In this document: piece by piece, positions 34,010-42,752 of the stretch
How positions within the stretch are numbered: position 1 is the first letter of the stretch
Layout of the letters: each line of letters opens with the position of its first letter
Assembly (NCBI RefSeq): GCF_003427025.1
Contig: NZ_QVAI01000002.1
Location: forward strand, 248,001 to 312,000
Origin: Jiangella endophytica
GTDB lineage: Bacteria > Actinomycetota > Actinomycetes > Jiangellales > Jiangellaceae
Length of the DNA: 64,000 nt
Direction of reading: 5' to 3'
Program-made: the position numbers and the translations under genes
Notes under the pieces: model-generated
What the model saw: the letters and a program-made list of their open reading frames with translations, nothing else
Told to the model about the DNA's origin: nothing
Databases searched by the model: none

Positions 34010-35262
34010 CGGCCCTCCCCCGCCCGGCCCGGCAGCTGCACCCGCACCCGCCACACCCCGTCCGCGGCCTGCGCGGACAACTCGCCGCGCAGCAGCCGCA
34101 CGCGCTCTCGCATGCCGCGCAGGCCGCGGCCACCGTTGGCCCGCGGCGTCCGCACCGGCCCGCCGTCCGGCAGCGGGTTCGACACCTCGATCTCCAGGCC
34201 GTCCGCCGTCGCCGCGACCCGGAGCCGGACCGGGACGTGCGCCGCGTGCCGGGCCGCGTTCGTCAGGCCCTCCTGCACGATCCGGTACGCCTCGCGCGAC
34301 AGGGCCGGCGGCACGGCCGCCAGATCGCCGTCGACCGTCGCCTCCAGGTCCATGCCCGTGGTCCGGGTGTCGTCGATCAGCCGCGGCAGGTCGGCGAGCG
34401 TGCGCTGCGGCGACGCGCTGTCGTCCGGCGCCGTGCCGCCGGCGCGGAGCACGCCGAGCACGTGGTCGAGGTCTTCCATGGCGGCCCGGCCGGCGTCCTC
34501 GACGGCGAGCAGGGCGCGGCGGACGAACTCAGGATCGGCGTCGAGCACCCGGCGCGCGGCCGCGGCCTGCAGCGTCGTCACCGTCAGGGCGTGGCCGACG
34601 GAGTCGTGCAGGTCGCGGGCCAGCCGGTTGCGTTCGGCGAACTCCTGGGCCTGCGTCTCCATGGCCAGCCGCAGCTCGGCCGGCGACGGGCCCAGCAGCA
34701 GCGGAGCGAACCACGCCAGCAGCGCGCCCAGCCCGGCCACCAGGTACGCCGTCGCCGCGACCAGCCCGAGGCCGAGCAGCACCGCCCACACACCGCCGAC
34801 GCCGTCGAGCACCGCCAGCCCGGCGATGCCGGAGCCGTCGTCGAACCCCAGCCCGCGCGCCACCAGCAACACCGCCGTCGGCGCGGAGAACAGCACCGCC
34901 GCCATCGCCGCGCCGCCGCAGAGCAGGTGCAGCACGTACCAGCCGGCGCCGAACAGGCGGCTCTCCCACGGTGGGTCGGCGGCGGGATCGGGCAGGTCGA
35001 CGTCGAGCAGCCCGCGGGTCGCGGTGATCTCCAGCGCCCGCATCGCCGGCAGGAACGGCGGCACCGTCCCGATGACGAACGTGACCACCGCCAGCACGGC
35101 GGCCGGCACGTACGGCGTCGCCGGCTCCGTGAACAACTGTACGAAGCCGATGATCAGCAGGACGTACGGGAGCAGGATGACGCCGCCGAGCAGCAGGTGG
35201 ACGCCACGGCGGAGCAATCGGCGACCGGCGAGCGGCGCGACGATGCTCCGGATCGGTCCCAC
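34006..35262 (-). CDS. NarL-type sensor histidine kinase (second system)
   Basis: A 418-residue kinase with at least five hydrophobic segments in residues 20-195 (LLGGVILLPYVLLIIGF, VPAAVLAVVTFVIG and others), the HisKA_3 box RLARDLHDSVGHALT with His219, and a HATPase domain (EGLTNAARHA N-box, GGRGLRGMRERV). GTG 35262 was chosen because VGPIRSIVAPLAGRR precedes the first helix at a normal distance; the reading frame upstream runs antisense into other sequence. It is coupled to the response regulator downstream and follows a TetR gene by 23 bases, so the three may be one operon. The stimulus is unknown. Confidence 0.87.
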   Translation of the reverse strand: MGPIRSIVAPLAGRRLLRRGVHLLLGGVILLPYVLLIIGFVQLFTEPATPYVPAAVLAVVTFVIGTVPPFLPAMRALEITATRGLLDVDLPDPAADPPWESRLFGAGWYVLHLLCGGAAMAAVLFSAPTAVLLVARGLGFDDGSGIAGLAVLDGVGGVWAVLLGLGLVAATAYLVAGLGALLAWFAPLLLGPSPAELRLAMETQAQEFAERNRLARDLHDSVGHALTVTTLQAAAARRVLDADPEFVRRALLAVEDAGRAAMEDLDHVLGVLRAGGTAPDDSASPQRTLADLPRLIDDTRTTGMDLEATVDGDLAAVPPALSREAYRIVQEGLTNAARHAAHVPVRLRVAATADGLEIEVSNPLPDGGPVRTPRANGGRGLRGMRERVRLLRGELSAQAADGVWRVRVQLPGRAGEGR

Positions 35263-35285
35263 GCCCCCGATTGTCGCAGGCGGCG

Positions 35286-35864
35286 TCAGGCCGGCGGGCG
35301 CTCGGCGTCGCCGTCGGGCACCAGCGACAGCGCGACCGAGCACGCGGCGTCGAAGACCTCCTCGGAGGTGGCCTCGATGTCGCTCATGATCATCGGCGCG
35401 CCGTGCAGCGCGAAGAACGCCATGCGGCCGCACAGCTGCACGGGCAGCGGGTCGCGGGGATCGACGACGAAGTCGACGAGCACCCGCATGCGCTCGCGCA
35501 ACGCGTCGCCGCACGCGTGCACCCGCAGCGCCGGCTGGTTCTCCATGAGGAATCGCAGCAGCGGCGTGCCCTGGCCGCGGATCGCCTTGGCATAGCGCTC
35601 GATCAGCTCGCGCCGGTTCTCCGGCGTGCGGGCCTGGCCGCGGGTCCACCCGACCACCTCGTCGACCGCCGTCAGCAGGTCGTCGACCAGGCTCTGGACG
35701 ATGTCGTCCTTGCTCTTGAAGTAGTAGTAGAGCGACGCCTTCGTCAGGCCGAGGCGCTCGGACAGCTCGCGCAGCGACGTCTTGTCGTAGCCCTGCTCGG
35801 CGAACAGTTCCAGCGCGACGTTCTGGATGCGCGTTCGCGTGCTGCCAGGGTCTCGGTCGAGCAT
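35286..35864 (-). CDS. TetR-family transcriptional regulator
   Basis: A 192-residue TetR regulator. The N-terminal helix-turn-helix covers residues ~10-55: TRTRIQNVALELFAEQGYDK, TSLRELSERLGLTKASLYYY, FKSKDDIV. The all-helical ligand domain follows. GGAG lies a few bases upstream of the ATG. It sits directly upstream of a two-component system on the same strand. The ligand and targets are unknown. Confidence 0.9.
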   Translation of the reverse strand: MLDRDPGSTRTRIQNVALELFAEQGYDKTSLRELSERLGLTKASLYYYFKSKDDIVQSLVDDLLTAVDEVVGWTRGQARTPENRRELIERYAKAIRGQGTPLLRFLMENQPALRVHACGDALRERMRVLVDFVVDPRDPLPVQLCGRMAFFALHGAPMIMSDIEATSEEVFDAACSVALSLVPDGDAERPPA

Positions 35865-35947
35865 GAGGCTCCGTCATCGTGGGGGTCGTGCAGAGAACGT
35901 ACCCAGATACGTGAAAGGTTCCACGTCAACGGCCTGGTGCGGACGCG

Positions 35948-35989
35948 CGAAGGCCCGCGGCCGGCATCGAGCCGGCACGCGGGCCTTCG
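35948..35989 (-). terminator. Hairpin terminator after rplI
   Basis: CGAAGGCCCGCG (35948-35959) pairs with CGCGGGCCTTCG (35978-35989), extended inside by GCCGGC/GCCGGC, giving a long GC-rich stem 13 bases past the rplI stop. There is no T-run, as is usual for actinobacterial terminators. Confidence 0.7.
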
Positions 35990-36002
35990 GGTGAGCCGGA
36001 CC

Positions 36003-36449
36003 TCAGACCGGGACGACCTCGAGCGCGACGTTGGCCGCGACCTCGGGGTGCAGACGCACGGTGACGCGGTGGGTGCCGACCGTCTTGATCGGGCTGCCCA
36101 CCTCGATGCGGCGCTTGTCGATGGCCGGGCCGCCGGACGCCGTGACCGCCGACGCGATGTCGGCGGACGTGACGGCGCCGAACAGCCGGCCGGAGTCGCC
36201 GGCCTTGGCGGCCAGCTTGACGGCCGTGCCCTCGAGCTGCGCCTTGACCGCACGAGCGGAGTCGAGGTCGGCGAACTCGCGGGCCGAACGAGCGCGGCGG
36301 ATGGAGTCGATCTCCTTCTGCCCGCCCTTGGTCCACGCGATCGCGAAACCGCGCGGCATGAGGTAGTTGCGGCCGTAGCCGTCCTTGACCTCGACGACGT
36401 CACCGGCGGCACCGAGCCCCGGGACCTCCTGAGTGAGAATCAGCTTCAT
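36003..36449 (-). CDS. rplI: 50S ribosomal protein bL9
   Basis: A 148-residue bL9, the standard length. The N-terminal domain [20 protein letters not shown] and [14 protein letters not shown] is typical; a long connecting helix and a C-terminal domain ([20 protein letters not shown]) follow. It is last in the rpsF-ssb-rpsR-rplI operon, with GGGAGAGG before the ATG, and is followed by a strong hairpin. Confidence 0.98.
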   Translation of the reverse strand: MKLILTQEVPGLGAAGDVVEVKDGYGRNYLMPRGFAIAWTKGGQKEIDSIRRARSAREFADLDSARAVKAQLEGTAVKLAAKAGDSGRLFGAVTSADIASAVTASGGPAIDKRRIEVGSPIKTVGTHRVTVRLHPEVAANVALEVVPV

Positions 36450-36465
36450 CGCGTCCTCTCCCGTC

Positions 36466-36702
36466 TCAGCGAGCCGTCGAGGTGTACGGCAGCAGCGCCA
36501 TCTCACGGGCGTTCTTGATGGCCGTGGCGACGTCGCGCTGGTGGCGGGTGCAGTTGCCGGTGACCCGGCGCGCACGGATCTTGCCGCGGTCGGAGATGTA
36601 CTTCCGCAGCAGCGAGGTGTCCTTGAAGTCGACGTAGTCGACCTTGTCCTTGCAGAAGGCGCAAACCTTCTTCTTCGGCTTGCGCAGCGGAGGCTTTGCC
36701 AT
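36466..36702 (-). CDS. rpsR: 30S ribosomal protein bS18
   Basis: A 78-residue bS18. [19 protein letters not shown] and [19 protein letters not shown] are diagnostic. The CAFC pair is half of the zinc site found in some paralogues; only two Cys are present, so full zinc binding is uncertain. AAGGAGG precedes the ATG. It pairs with bS6, encoded in the same operon. Confidence 0.98.
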   Translation of the reverse strand: MAKPPLRKPKKKVCAFCKDKVDYVDFKDTSLLRKYISDRGKIRARRVTGNCTRHQRDVATAIKNAREMALLPYTSTAR

Positions 36703-36826
36703 CGTGGTGCTCCTCCTTCGGGGAGCCCGGTCGCCTCGCTGGCCGCGGCTGACCGGGATGGGTTGACGGGCGCGTTCCGAGCGGGGCGGCCTCCAGAGCC
36801 GCCCCGGAACGCTGATGACATGGTGC

Positions 36827-37354
36827 TCAGAACGGGGGCTCGTCGGCCGGCGGACCGGCCGGGGCACCCCAGGGATCGTTGCCGCCGCCGCCCTGCGGCG
36901 CGCCGCCGCCCTGCGGGGTGGCCCAGGGATCGTTGCCACCGCCGGCGGGGGCGCCGCCGCCGAAGCCGCCGCCACCTCCACCGCCGGAGCGCTGGGTCCG
37001 GGTGACCTTGGCCGTGGCGTAGCGCAGGCTCGGGCCGATCTCGTCGACGTCGAGCTCGATGACCGTGCGCTTCTCGCCCTCACGGGTCTCGTACGAGCGC
37101 TGCTTGAGCCGGCCCGTCACGACCACCCGCATACCCCGCTGCAGCGACTCGGCGGCGTTCTCGGCCGCCTGACGCCACACCGAGCACGACAGGAACAGCG
37201 GGTCGCCGTCCTCCCACGTGCTGGTCTGCCGGTTGAACGTGCGCGGTGTGGACGCGACGCGGAAGTTCGCGACCGCGGCACCGCTGGGCGTGAAGCGCAG
37301 CTCAGGGTCGTCGGTCAAGTTCCCGACGACCGTGATGACGGTCTCGCCTGCCAT
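36827..37354 (-). CDS. ssb: Single-stranded DNA-binding protein
   Basis: A 175-residue SSB. The OB fold occupies residues ~1-115 ([54 protein letters not shown]). A Gly/Pro/Gln-rich linker of about 45 residues containing two NDPW motifs follows, then the acidic tip DEPPF, which docks partner proteins. It lies in the rpsF operon, the usual place. DnaB, its replication partner, is encoded 14 kb away. Confidence 0.98.
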   Translation of the reverse strand: MAGETVITVVGNLTDDPELRFTPSGAAVANFRVASTPRTFNRQTSTWEDGDPLFLSCSVWRQAAENAAESLQRGMRVVVTGRLKQRSYETREGEKRTVIELDVDEIGPSLRYATAKVTRTQRSGGGGGGGFGGGAPAGGGNDPWATPQGGGAPQGGGGNDPWGAPAGPPADEPPF

Positions 37355-37369
37355 GGCTAAAGGTCCCTC

Positions 37370-37660
37370 TCAGTGGGCTTCAGGCCGAACGACCTTGGTA
37401 CGCAGCACCGTCTCGGAGAGCCCGAGCTGGCGGTCGAGCTCAGCCACGGTGTCGGCCTCGCACGTGACGTCGAGCACCGCGTAGATGCCCTCGCTCTTCT
37501 TGCTGATCTCGTACGAGAGCTTGCGGCGGCCCCAGATGTCGATCTTCTCGACCGAGCCACCGGCCTCACGCACGACCCCGAGGTACTGCTCGAGGCTGGG
37601 CTGAACGGTGCGCTCCTCGGACTCGGGGTCCAGGATGACCATGACCTCATAACGACGCAT
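37370..37660 (-). CDS. rpsF: 30S ribosomal protein bS6
   Basis: A 96-residue bS6. [40 protein letters not shown] and [12 protein letters not shown] are the conserved blocks. The ribosome binding site GGAGGTGATC (37665-37674) is a full match to the 16S rRNA 3' end. First gene of the rpsF-ssb-rpsR-rplI operon. A short leader hairpin may be involved in S6:S18 feedback. Confidence 0.98.
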   Translation of the reverse strand: MRRYEVMVILDPESEERTVQPSLEQYLGVVREAGGSVEKIDIWGRRKLSYEISKKSEGIYAVLDVTCEADTVAELDRQLGLSETVLRTKVVRPEAH

Positions 37661-37687
37661 GCCGGATCACCTCCTGTGGTCTTCGCG

Positions 37688-37706
37688 GCCACGGTCTCTC
37701 CGTGGC
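37688..37706 (-). promoter_or_regulatory. rpsF leader hairpin
   Basis: GCCACGG (37688-37694) pairs with CCGTGGC (37700-37706) around a 5-base loop, 14 bases upstream of the GGAGGTGATC. S6:S18 proteins repress their own mRNA through leader structures with a CCG motif in other bacteria; CCG is present, but the full consensus cannot be confirmed by eye. Confidence 0.35.
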
Positions 37707-37806
37707 AGGAGGGCTGAACGTCGATGGCCCGGTCGGATGCACACAGGTCCGTGCACGACCAGGCCGCAGGCAAGGTTACCAGCGTTGAGCCGAAACGCCG
37801 ATTCGG

Positions 37807-37815
37807 TTGTCCACA
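37807..37815. promoter_or_regulatory. Exact DnaA box upstream of rpsF-ssb
   Basis: TTGTCCACA is the consensus DnaA box of high-GC actinobacteria. It lies between the rpsF operon and the upstream gene, whose stop is at 37841. Confidence 0.5.
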
Positions 37816-37840
37816 GGGGCTGACCTGCGATCACGAACCG

Positions 37841-38266
37841 TCAGAAATCGGTCCCGGCCTCCAGACGCTGCCGCAGCAACCGCTCCAGTGGCATCGACTC
37901 GCCGTCCCGCGCGCCGACGCCCACCTGCAGCGGCGGATCCGACGGCGCGACCCGCACGCCGAGCAGCCGGGACCGCGTCGAGCGCGGCACGTCCAGCACA
38001 TAGAACGCGCCGTCCTCACCGACCGCCATGGCCTGGTTGCGGCGGACGTACCAGCCGCGCAGCCCGGTCTTGTAGCGGACGGCGCCATCGGCGGCCCGCG
38101 CCCGCAGCGGCCCGGGCACGACCCCGGCCGCCGTCATGGCCACGACGAACTCCGCGACGAGCGCTCGGGCCCGCTCGGTCTCGGCCGCCTGCTTGCGGGC
38201 GAGCGCGTCGGCGTGTGCCTTGACGGCCTCGCGCCGCTGATCGCGCCAACTGCCCTCACCACTCAC
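37841..38266 (-). CDS. Conserved actinobacterial hypothetical protein
   Basis: A 141-residue soluble protein. The N-terminal half is a charged helix (RDQRREAVKAHADALARKQA, then ETERARALVAEFV); the second half is beta-rich (YKTGLRGWYVRRNQAMAVGE, then AFYVLDVP). I do not recognise the domain. It lies just upstream of the rpsF operon on the same strand. GTG 38266 has TAAGGT 6 bases upstream, consistent with a leaderless transcript. Confidence 0.75.
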   Translation of the reverse strand: MSGEGSWRDQRREAVKAHADALARKQAAETERARALVAEFVVAMTAAGVVPGPLRARAADGAVRYKTGLRGWYVRRNQAMAVGEDGAFYVLDVPRSTRSRLLGVRVAPSDPPLQVGVGARDGESMPLERLLRQRLEAGTDF

Positions 38267-38272
38267 CCCTGC

Positions 38273-38278
38273 ACCTTA
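38273..38278 (-). promoter_or_regulatory. -10 box TAAGGT, leaderless
   Basis: Minus-strand TAAGGT ends 6 bases before the GTG at 38266. Confidence 0.4.
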
Positions 38279-38476
38279 CGAGGCAGCGCCGCCCGGTTCT
38301 GACGGCCGGGCACGCGGTCGAGCGGCATGCGGTGCCAGAGGGATGCCGGCAGGGTAGGCGCGGGCGTCCGAGCGAGGAACGGGCGAGGCCGTACGTCGTG
38401 CAGTACTGCCACCGCACTGCCCGCAGGCCCGATCGTCCGACCCCGCCACCACGACGCACCTGTCGGCATCGCGCGG

Positions 38477-38482
38477 TAGCGT
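38477..38482 (+). promoter_or_regulatory. -10 box TAGCGT, leaderless
   Basis: TAGCGT ends 7 bases before the ATG at 38490; no Shine-Dalgarno sequence. Confidence 0.45.
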
Positions 38483-38489
38483 CTGTCGC

Positions 38490-39278
38490 ATGGCTGAGCA
38501 GCGCATCGGGGCCCACGTGAAGCAGGGCGACCCCATCACGACGTCCAAGGCCAACGGGGCCTCGGCGGTGCAGATCTTCCTCGGCGACCCACAGGACTGG
38601 AAGGCCCCGAAGCTGGCCTACCCGGGCGGCGCCGAGGCGCTGCGGGCCGACGCCGAGGCGGCCGGGCTGACGGTCTACGTGCACGCGCCGTACGTCGTCA
38701 ACGTCGCCACCACGAACAACCGCATCCGCATCCCCAGCCGCAAGATCCTGCAGCAGCACGTCGACGTCGCGGCGCAGGTCGGCGCGGCGGGCCTCGTCGT
38801 GCACGGCGGCCACGTCCTCAAGGGCGACGACCCGCAGACCGGCGTCGACAACTGGCGCAAGGCGGCCGAGCAGCTCGACGCGAAGGTGCCGGTGTTCATC
38901 GAGAACACCGCTGGCGGCGACTACGCCATGGCCCGCAAGCTCGACCGGCTGGCCGCGCTCTGGGACGCCGTCGGCGAGTTCGGGTTCGGCTTCTGCCTCG
39001 ACACCTGCCACGCCTTCTCGGCCGGCATCGCGCCTGAGGACATGGTCGAGAAGACGCTCGCCATCACCGGGCGCATCGACCTCGTGCACGCCAACGACAG
39101 CCGCGACCCGTTCGACTCCGGCGCCGACCGCCACGCCACCATCGGCGCCGGCAGCATCGGCGGCGAGGCCATCGTCGCCGTCATCGAGGCGGCGGGTACC
39201 GATGCCGTCGTCGAGACGCCGGCCGAGGGCCAGGACGCCGACGTCGCCTATCTGCTGGAACACGTCAAGGCGAGGTAG
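38490..39278 (+). CDS. nfo: Endonuclease IV-type AP endonuclease
   Basis: A 262-residue TIM-barrel protein of AP endonuclease family 2, which cuts DNA 5' of abasic sites in base-excision repair using three zinc ions. Zinc-ligand motifs are visible: YVHAPYVVN, LVVHGGHVL, VFIENTAGG, FCLDTCHAFSAG, LVHANDSRDPFDSGADRH. It is shorter than E. coli Nfo (285 residues). Several actinobacteria carry a paralogue of this size, so the exact substrate range is open. Confidence 0.9.
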   Translation: MAEQRIGAHVKQGDPITTSKANGASAVQIFLGDPQDWKAPKLAYPGGAEALRADAEAAGLTVYVHAPYVVNVATTNNRIRIPSRKILQQHVDVAAQVGAAGLVVHGGHVLKGDDPQTGVDNWRKAAEQLDAKVPVFIENTAGGDYAMARKLDRLAALWDAVGEFGFGFCLDTCHAFSAGIAPEDMVEKTLAITGRIDLVHANDSRDPFDSGADRHATIGAGSIGGEAIVAVIEAAGTDAVVETPAEGQDADVAYLLEHVKAR

Positions 39279-39297
39279 CGGTGGGCCGCCCTGACGG

Positions 39298-39801
39298 TCA
39301 GACCTCCGCGCGCGGCCGCGCGCGGGCGGCGTCGACGCCCGCCACGGCCTCGGGCCGCACGGTGTCGCGGACGATGCGCAGCGCCTCGGTCAGCGCGGCC
39401 AGCTGCTCCGGCGTGAGCAGGCCGGTGTACCAGCGGTCGACGTCGTCGATGTGGTCGGCCACGGCGGCCGTCACCCGTTCGAGGCCGGTGTCGGTGAGCA
39501 CCGCCCAGGTGCCGCGGCGGTCGGTGTCGCAGCTCGCGCGCGTCACCAGGCCGGCCCGCTCCAGCCGGTCGACCACGCGGGTCACGCCGCTGGTGGTCAG
39601 GCTGGTCTGGGCGGCGAGGTCGCTCATGCGCAGCTGGCAGTTGGGCGTGCGGCCGAGCCGCAGCAAGATCTCGAGCTCGTTCTCGGACAGGCCGTGGCGG
39701 GCCAGGCGGGCGGCGAACTTGTTGGTCAGCCCCCGGTGCACCTCGACGAGCAGGCCCACCGCGGTGAGCCGATCGTCGTCGATGATTCGCGTCGTCGCCA
39801 T
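39298..39801 (-). CDS. MarR-family transcriptional regulator
   Basis: A 167-residue MarR regulator: ARHGLSENELEILLRLGRTP, helix-turn-helix RMSDLAAQTSLTTSGVTRVV, wing SCDTDRRGTWAVLTDTGLER. It is divergent from the yceI-like gene (76 bases apart), the arrangement expected of a direct repressor. TAGCAT lies 8 bases before the ATG, suggesting a leaderless mRNA. Confidence 0.9.
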   Translation of the reverse strand: MATTRIIDDDRLTAVGLLVEVHRGLTNKFAARLARHGLSENELEILLRLGRTPNCQLRMSDLAAQTSLTTSGVTRVVDRLERAGLVTRASCDTDRRGTWAVLTDTGLERVTAAVADHIDDVDRWYTGLLTPEQLAALTEALRIVRDTVRPEAVAGVDAARARPRAEV

Positions 39802-39809
39802 AGAAGCTG

Positions 39810-39840
39810 ATGCTAACAATGGTTGACGGCGCAAAATATT
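39810..39840. promoter_or_regulatory. AT-rich divergent promoter region between marR and yceI-like genes
   Basis: Minus-strand TAGCAT (39810-39815) is the likely marR -10. TTGACG (39823-39828) is a candidate -35 for the rightward gene. AAAATATT-like AT-rich sequence (39833-39840) is unusual in this GC-rich DNA and may be part of a MarR operator. Confidence 0.4.
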
Positions 39841-39877
39841 GAACGTTGAAGCAGATTCGCCAGAGAAAGGGCAGGCC

Positions 39878-40486
39878 ATGGCCGAGGCGCACATCGCCCG
39901 CAACGTGCACCCGTGGAACGGGCTCACCGTGCCGGCGGCCGGCGTCTTCACGCTCGACCCCGAGCACGCCGACGTCACGTTCGCCGTCCGCTACCTCATG
40001 GTCACACAGATCAAGGGCAGGTTCGGCGACGTCCGGGCGACCCTGACCCTCGGCGAGGACCCCACCGCGTCGCACGTCGAGGTCGTCGTGGGAACGGCGA
40101 GCCTGGCCACCGGCGAGGACGACCGCGACCAGCGGCTGCGCTCGCCCGACTTCTTCGACGTCGCCGAGCACCCGGAGCTGACGTTCCACTCCACCCGTAT
40201 CGCCCACGGCGAGGGCAACGAGTTCGTCCTGGCCGGCGACCTCAGCATCCGCGGCACCACCAGGCCGGTGGAGTTCCGGGCCAGCTTCGACGGCGTCGGC
40301 TTCGACCCCTGGGGTGCACAGGTCGTCGGGCTGAGCGCTCGCACCGAGATCGACCGCGAGGCCTGGGGTCTCACCTGGAACCGGGCGCTGGAGACCGGCG
40401 GCGTGCTGATCGGGAAGACGGTGGTGCTCGAGATCGACGCCGAGTTCACCCGGCCGGCGCAACCGGACACTCCCGGACGTTCGTGA
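39878..40486 (+). CDS. YceI-family lipid-binding protein
   Basis: A 202-residue protein of the YceI family, a lipocalin-like barrel that binds polyisoprenoid chains. Diagnostic segments are FTLDPEHADVTFAVRYLMVT, KGRFGDVRATL, RSPDFFDVAEHPELTFHSTR and GDLSIRGTTRPVEFRA. No signal peptide, so it is cytoplasmic, as in most actinobacterial members. Start at ATG 39878 after AAAGGGCAGG. Regulated presumably by the divergent marR gene. Confidence 0.93.
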   Translation: MAEAHIARNVHPWNGLTVPAAGVFTLDPEHADVTFAVRYLMVTQIKGRFGDVRATLTLGEDPTASHVEVVVGTASLATGEDDRDQRLRSPDFFDVAEHPELTFHSTRIAHGEGNEFVLAGDLSIRGTTRPVEFRASFDGVGFDPWGAQVVGLSARTEIDREAWGLTWNRALETGGVLIGKTVVLEIDAEFTRPAQPDTPGRS

Positions 40487-40514
40487 TCGTTCTCGGGTCC
40501 ACAGCCTGAGCGGG

Positions 40515-40520
40515 TACCCT
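40515..40520 (+). promoter_or_regulatory. -10 box TACCCT, leaderless
   Basis: TACCCT ends 6 bases before the GTG at 40527; no Shine-Dalgarno sequence. Confidence 0.45.
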
Positions 40521-40526
40521 CGCCCC

Positions 40527-41666
40527 GTGACACGCTCCCCCGCCCTCACCGTCCGAGAGATCACGAGCGACCAGCACCTCGCCGCGATCGCCGAGCGGCC
40601 CTCGGTCAGTTTTCTCCAGACACCGGCGTGGGGCGTGGTCAAGCGAGACTGGCGGTCCCGCTCCGTCGGCTGGTTCGACGGCGACAAGCTGGTCGGCGTC
40701 GCGCTGGTGCTCTATCGCAAGGCGCCGCGCATCCGCCGCTACCTCGCCTACGTCCCCGAGGGCCCGAGCATCGACTGGGAGGACGCCGCGGCCGCCGGCG
40801 ACCTCCAGCGCTGGCTCGCACCGCTGGCGGAGCACGTGAAGTCGCAGGGCGCGTTCGGCCTGCGCATGGGCCCGATGGTGGTGACCCGCCGGTGGCACAA
40901 CGCCACCCTCAAGGCCGCCCTCGCCGACCCCGGCGTCACCAGGCTGCGCGACCTGCCGGCCGACGAGACCACCGCCACCGGCACCGCACTGGCCGAGCAG
41001 CTGACGACGCTGGGCTGGCGCCCGCCCGCCGAGGTCGACGGGTTCGCCGCCGGCCAGCCGCGGCACCTGTTCCAGCTGCCGCTCGAGGGCCGGTCCGAGG
41101 ACGACGTCCTCAAGGGCTTCAACCAGCTGTGGCGACGCAACATCAAGAAGGCCGACAAGTCCGGCGTCGTGGTGTCGTCGGGTACCGGCGCCGACCTGCC
41201 GGAGTTCCACCGCATCTACGCCGAGACCGCCCAGCGCGACGCCTTCACGCCGCGCCCGCTGTCGTACTTCGACGGCATGTGGGCCGCGATGACCGCCGAG
41301 GCGCCGGAGCGGCTGCGGCTCTACCTGGCGCACCACGAGGGCGACCTCGTCGCCGCCGCCACCATGACGCGCGTCGGCACCCACGCCTGGTACTCCTATG
41401 GCGCCTCGACGACGACCAAGCGCGACGTCCGCGGCTCCAACGCCATCCAGTGGCGGATGATGCAGGACGCTCTGGCCGAGGGCTGCTCGGTCTACGACCT
41501 GCGCGGCATCACCGACACCCTGTCCGAGGACGACCCGCACGCCGGCCTGATCCGGTTCAAGCTGGGTACCGGCGGCCAGGCGGTGGAGTACCTCGGGGAG
41601 TGGGACCTGCCCATCTCCCGGGTCCTCTACTCTGCCTTCGACCTGTACATGAAGCGCCGGAGCTGA
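40527..41666 (+). CDS. FemABX-family peptidoglycan bridge aminoacyltransferase
   Basis: A 379-residue protein of the FemABX family with two tandem GNAT-like folds. The first contains SFLQTPAWGVVKRDW; the second ends with DLRGITDTLSEDDPHAGLIR and RFKLGTGGQAVEYLGEWDLP, the typical family C-terminus. Such enzymes add amino acids from charged tRNA to the stem peptide of lipid II. An alanine-racemase-like gene begins 5 bases after its stop, forming a conserved pair. Which amino acid it transfers is unknown. Confidence 0.92.
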   Translation: MTRSPALTVREITSDQHLAAIAERPSVSFLQTPAWGVVKRDWRSRSVGWFDGDKLVGVALVLYRKAPRIRRYLAYVPEGPSIDWEDAAAAGDLQRWLAPLAEHVKSQGAFGLRMGPMVVTRRWHNATLKAALADPGVTRLRDLPADETTATGTALAEQLTTLGWRPPAEVDGFAAGQPRHLFQLPLEGRSEDDVLKGFNQLWRRNIKKADKSGVVVSSGTGADLPEFHRIYAETAQRDAFTPRPLSYFDGMWAAMTAEAPERLRLYLAHHEGDLVAAATMTRVGTHAWYSYGASTTTKRDVRGSNAIQWRMMQDALAEGCSVYDLRGITDTLSEDDPHAGLIRFKLGTGGQAVEYLGEWDLPISRVLYSAFDLYMKRRS

Positions 41667-41671
41667 CCCCG

Positions 41672-42715
41672 TTGTCTCTCACCTTGCACATCGCCGCCGA
41701 CCAGTGGCGCGGCCGGGTGCGCCGCTACGTCCAGGACGCCGCCACCGCGGGCGTCACCGTCGTCCCCGTCACGAAGGGCAACGGCTACGGCTTCGGCAAC
41801 GCCGTGCTGGCCGCCGAGGCGGCCCGCCTGGGCGTGGCCACGCTCGCCGTCGGCACCTATGAAGAGGTGCCCGCCGTCACCGGCGAGTTCGGCGGCGACG
41901 TGCTGGTGCTGTCGCCGTGGCGGCCGTGGCTGGCCAGCGTCGTCGGCGACGACCGCGTCGTCCACACCGTCTCGAGGCTGGAGGACCTGCGGCAGCTCGC
42001 CGCCGGCGCCACGCGGCCGCGCGTCGTCGTCGAGGTCATGACGAGCATGCGGCGCCACGGCATCGACCCCGGCGAGCTGTCCGAGACGGCGAAGCTCCTC
42101 GACGACGTGCGATTCGAGGGGTTCGCGCTGCACCTGCCGCTGACCGGCGACCACACCGCCGAGGCGACGACGCTGGCCCGGCGGGCGTTCGAGGCGGTGC
42201 CGGCGGCCGCCCGCACGGTCTGGGTCAGCCACCTGACGGCCGAGCGAGCCGCCGCCGTCGGCCGCGACGCCGACGCCGAGGTGCGGCTGCGGGTCGCGAC
42301 GGCGCTCTGGCTCGGTGACCGCTCCGGGCTGACCCCCCAGGCGACGGTGCTCGACGTGCACCGGGTGCGGCGCGGCGAGACGTACGGCTACCGGCAGCGC
42401 CGGGCCCGCCGCGACGGCGCGGTCGTGGTGATCGCGGGCGGCACTGCGCACGGCATCGCGCTGCAGGCCCCGACGGCGGCCGGCTCCCTGCGCCAGCGGG
42501 CGACGGCGCTGGCCCGCGGCGGGCTGGAGGCGGGTGGGCGGGCGCTCTCGCCGTTCCGTGTCGCCGGCAAGCAGCGCTGGTTCGCCGAGCCGCCGCACAT
42601 GCAGTGCTCGATGATCTGGCTTCCCGGCGGCCTCGAGCCCCCGGCCGTCGGCGACCAGGTCGACGTCGAGGTCCGCTTCACCACGACGTCCTTCGACGCC
42701 CTCGCCTGGGACTGA
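41672..42715 (+). CDS. Alanine racemase-like PLP protein
   Basis: A 347-residue protein with an alanine-racemase N-terminal barrel: the lysine motif VVPVTKGNGYGFGNAVLAAE corresponds to the PLP-binding AVVKADAYGHG of Alr. EVMTSMRRHGIDPGEL and later strands fit the barrel. The C-terminal domain holds RRGETYGYRQ, similar to the catalytic-Tyr region. It is diverged from housekeeping Alr and its substrate is uncertain. The likely start is TTG at 41672, 5 bases after the femX-like stop, using GGAG inside that gene. A role in supplying or editing amino acids for cell-wall crosslinks is inferred from the pairing. Confidence 0.83.
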   Translation: MSLTLHIAADQWRGRVRRYVQDAATAGVTVVPVTKGNGYGFGNAVLAAEAARLGVATLAVGTYEEVPAVTGEFGGDVLVLSPWRPWLASVVGDDRVVHTVSRLEDLRQLAAGATRPRVVVEVMTSMRRHGIDPGELSETAKLLDDVRFEGFALHLPLTGDHTAEATTLARRAFEAVPAAARTVWVSHLTAERAAAVGRDADAEVRLRVATALWLGDRSGLTPQATVLDVHRVRRGETYGYRQRRARRDGAVVVIAGGTAHGIALQAPTAAGSLRQRATALARGGLEAGGRALSPFRVAGKQRWFAEPPHMQCSMIWLPGGLEPPAVGDQVDVEVRFTTTSFDALAWD

Positions 42716-42752
42716 CCACCGAGGACATCGCGATCCTCACCCGCCCGGGACA

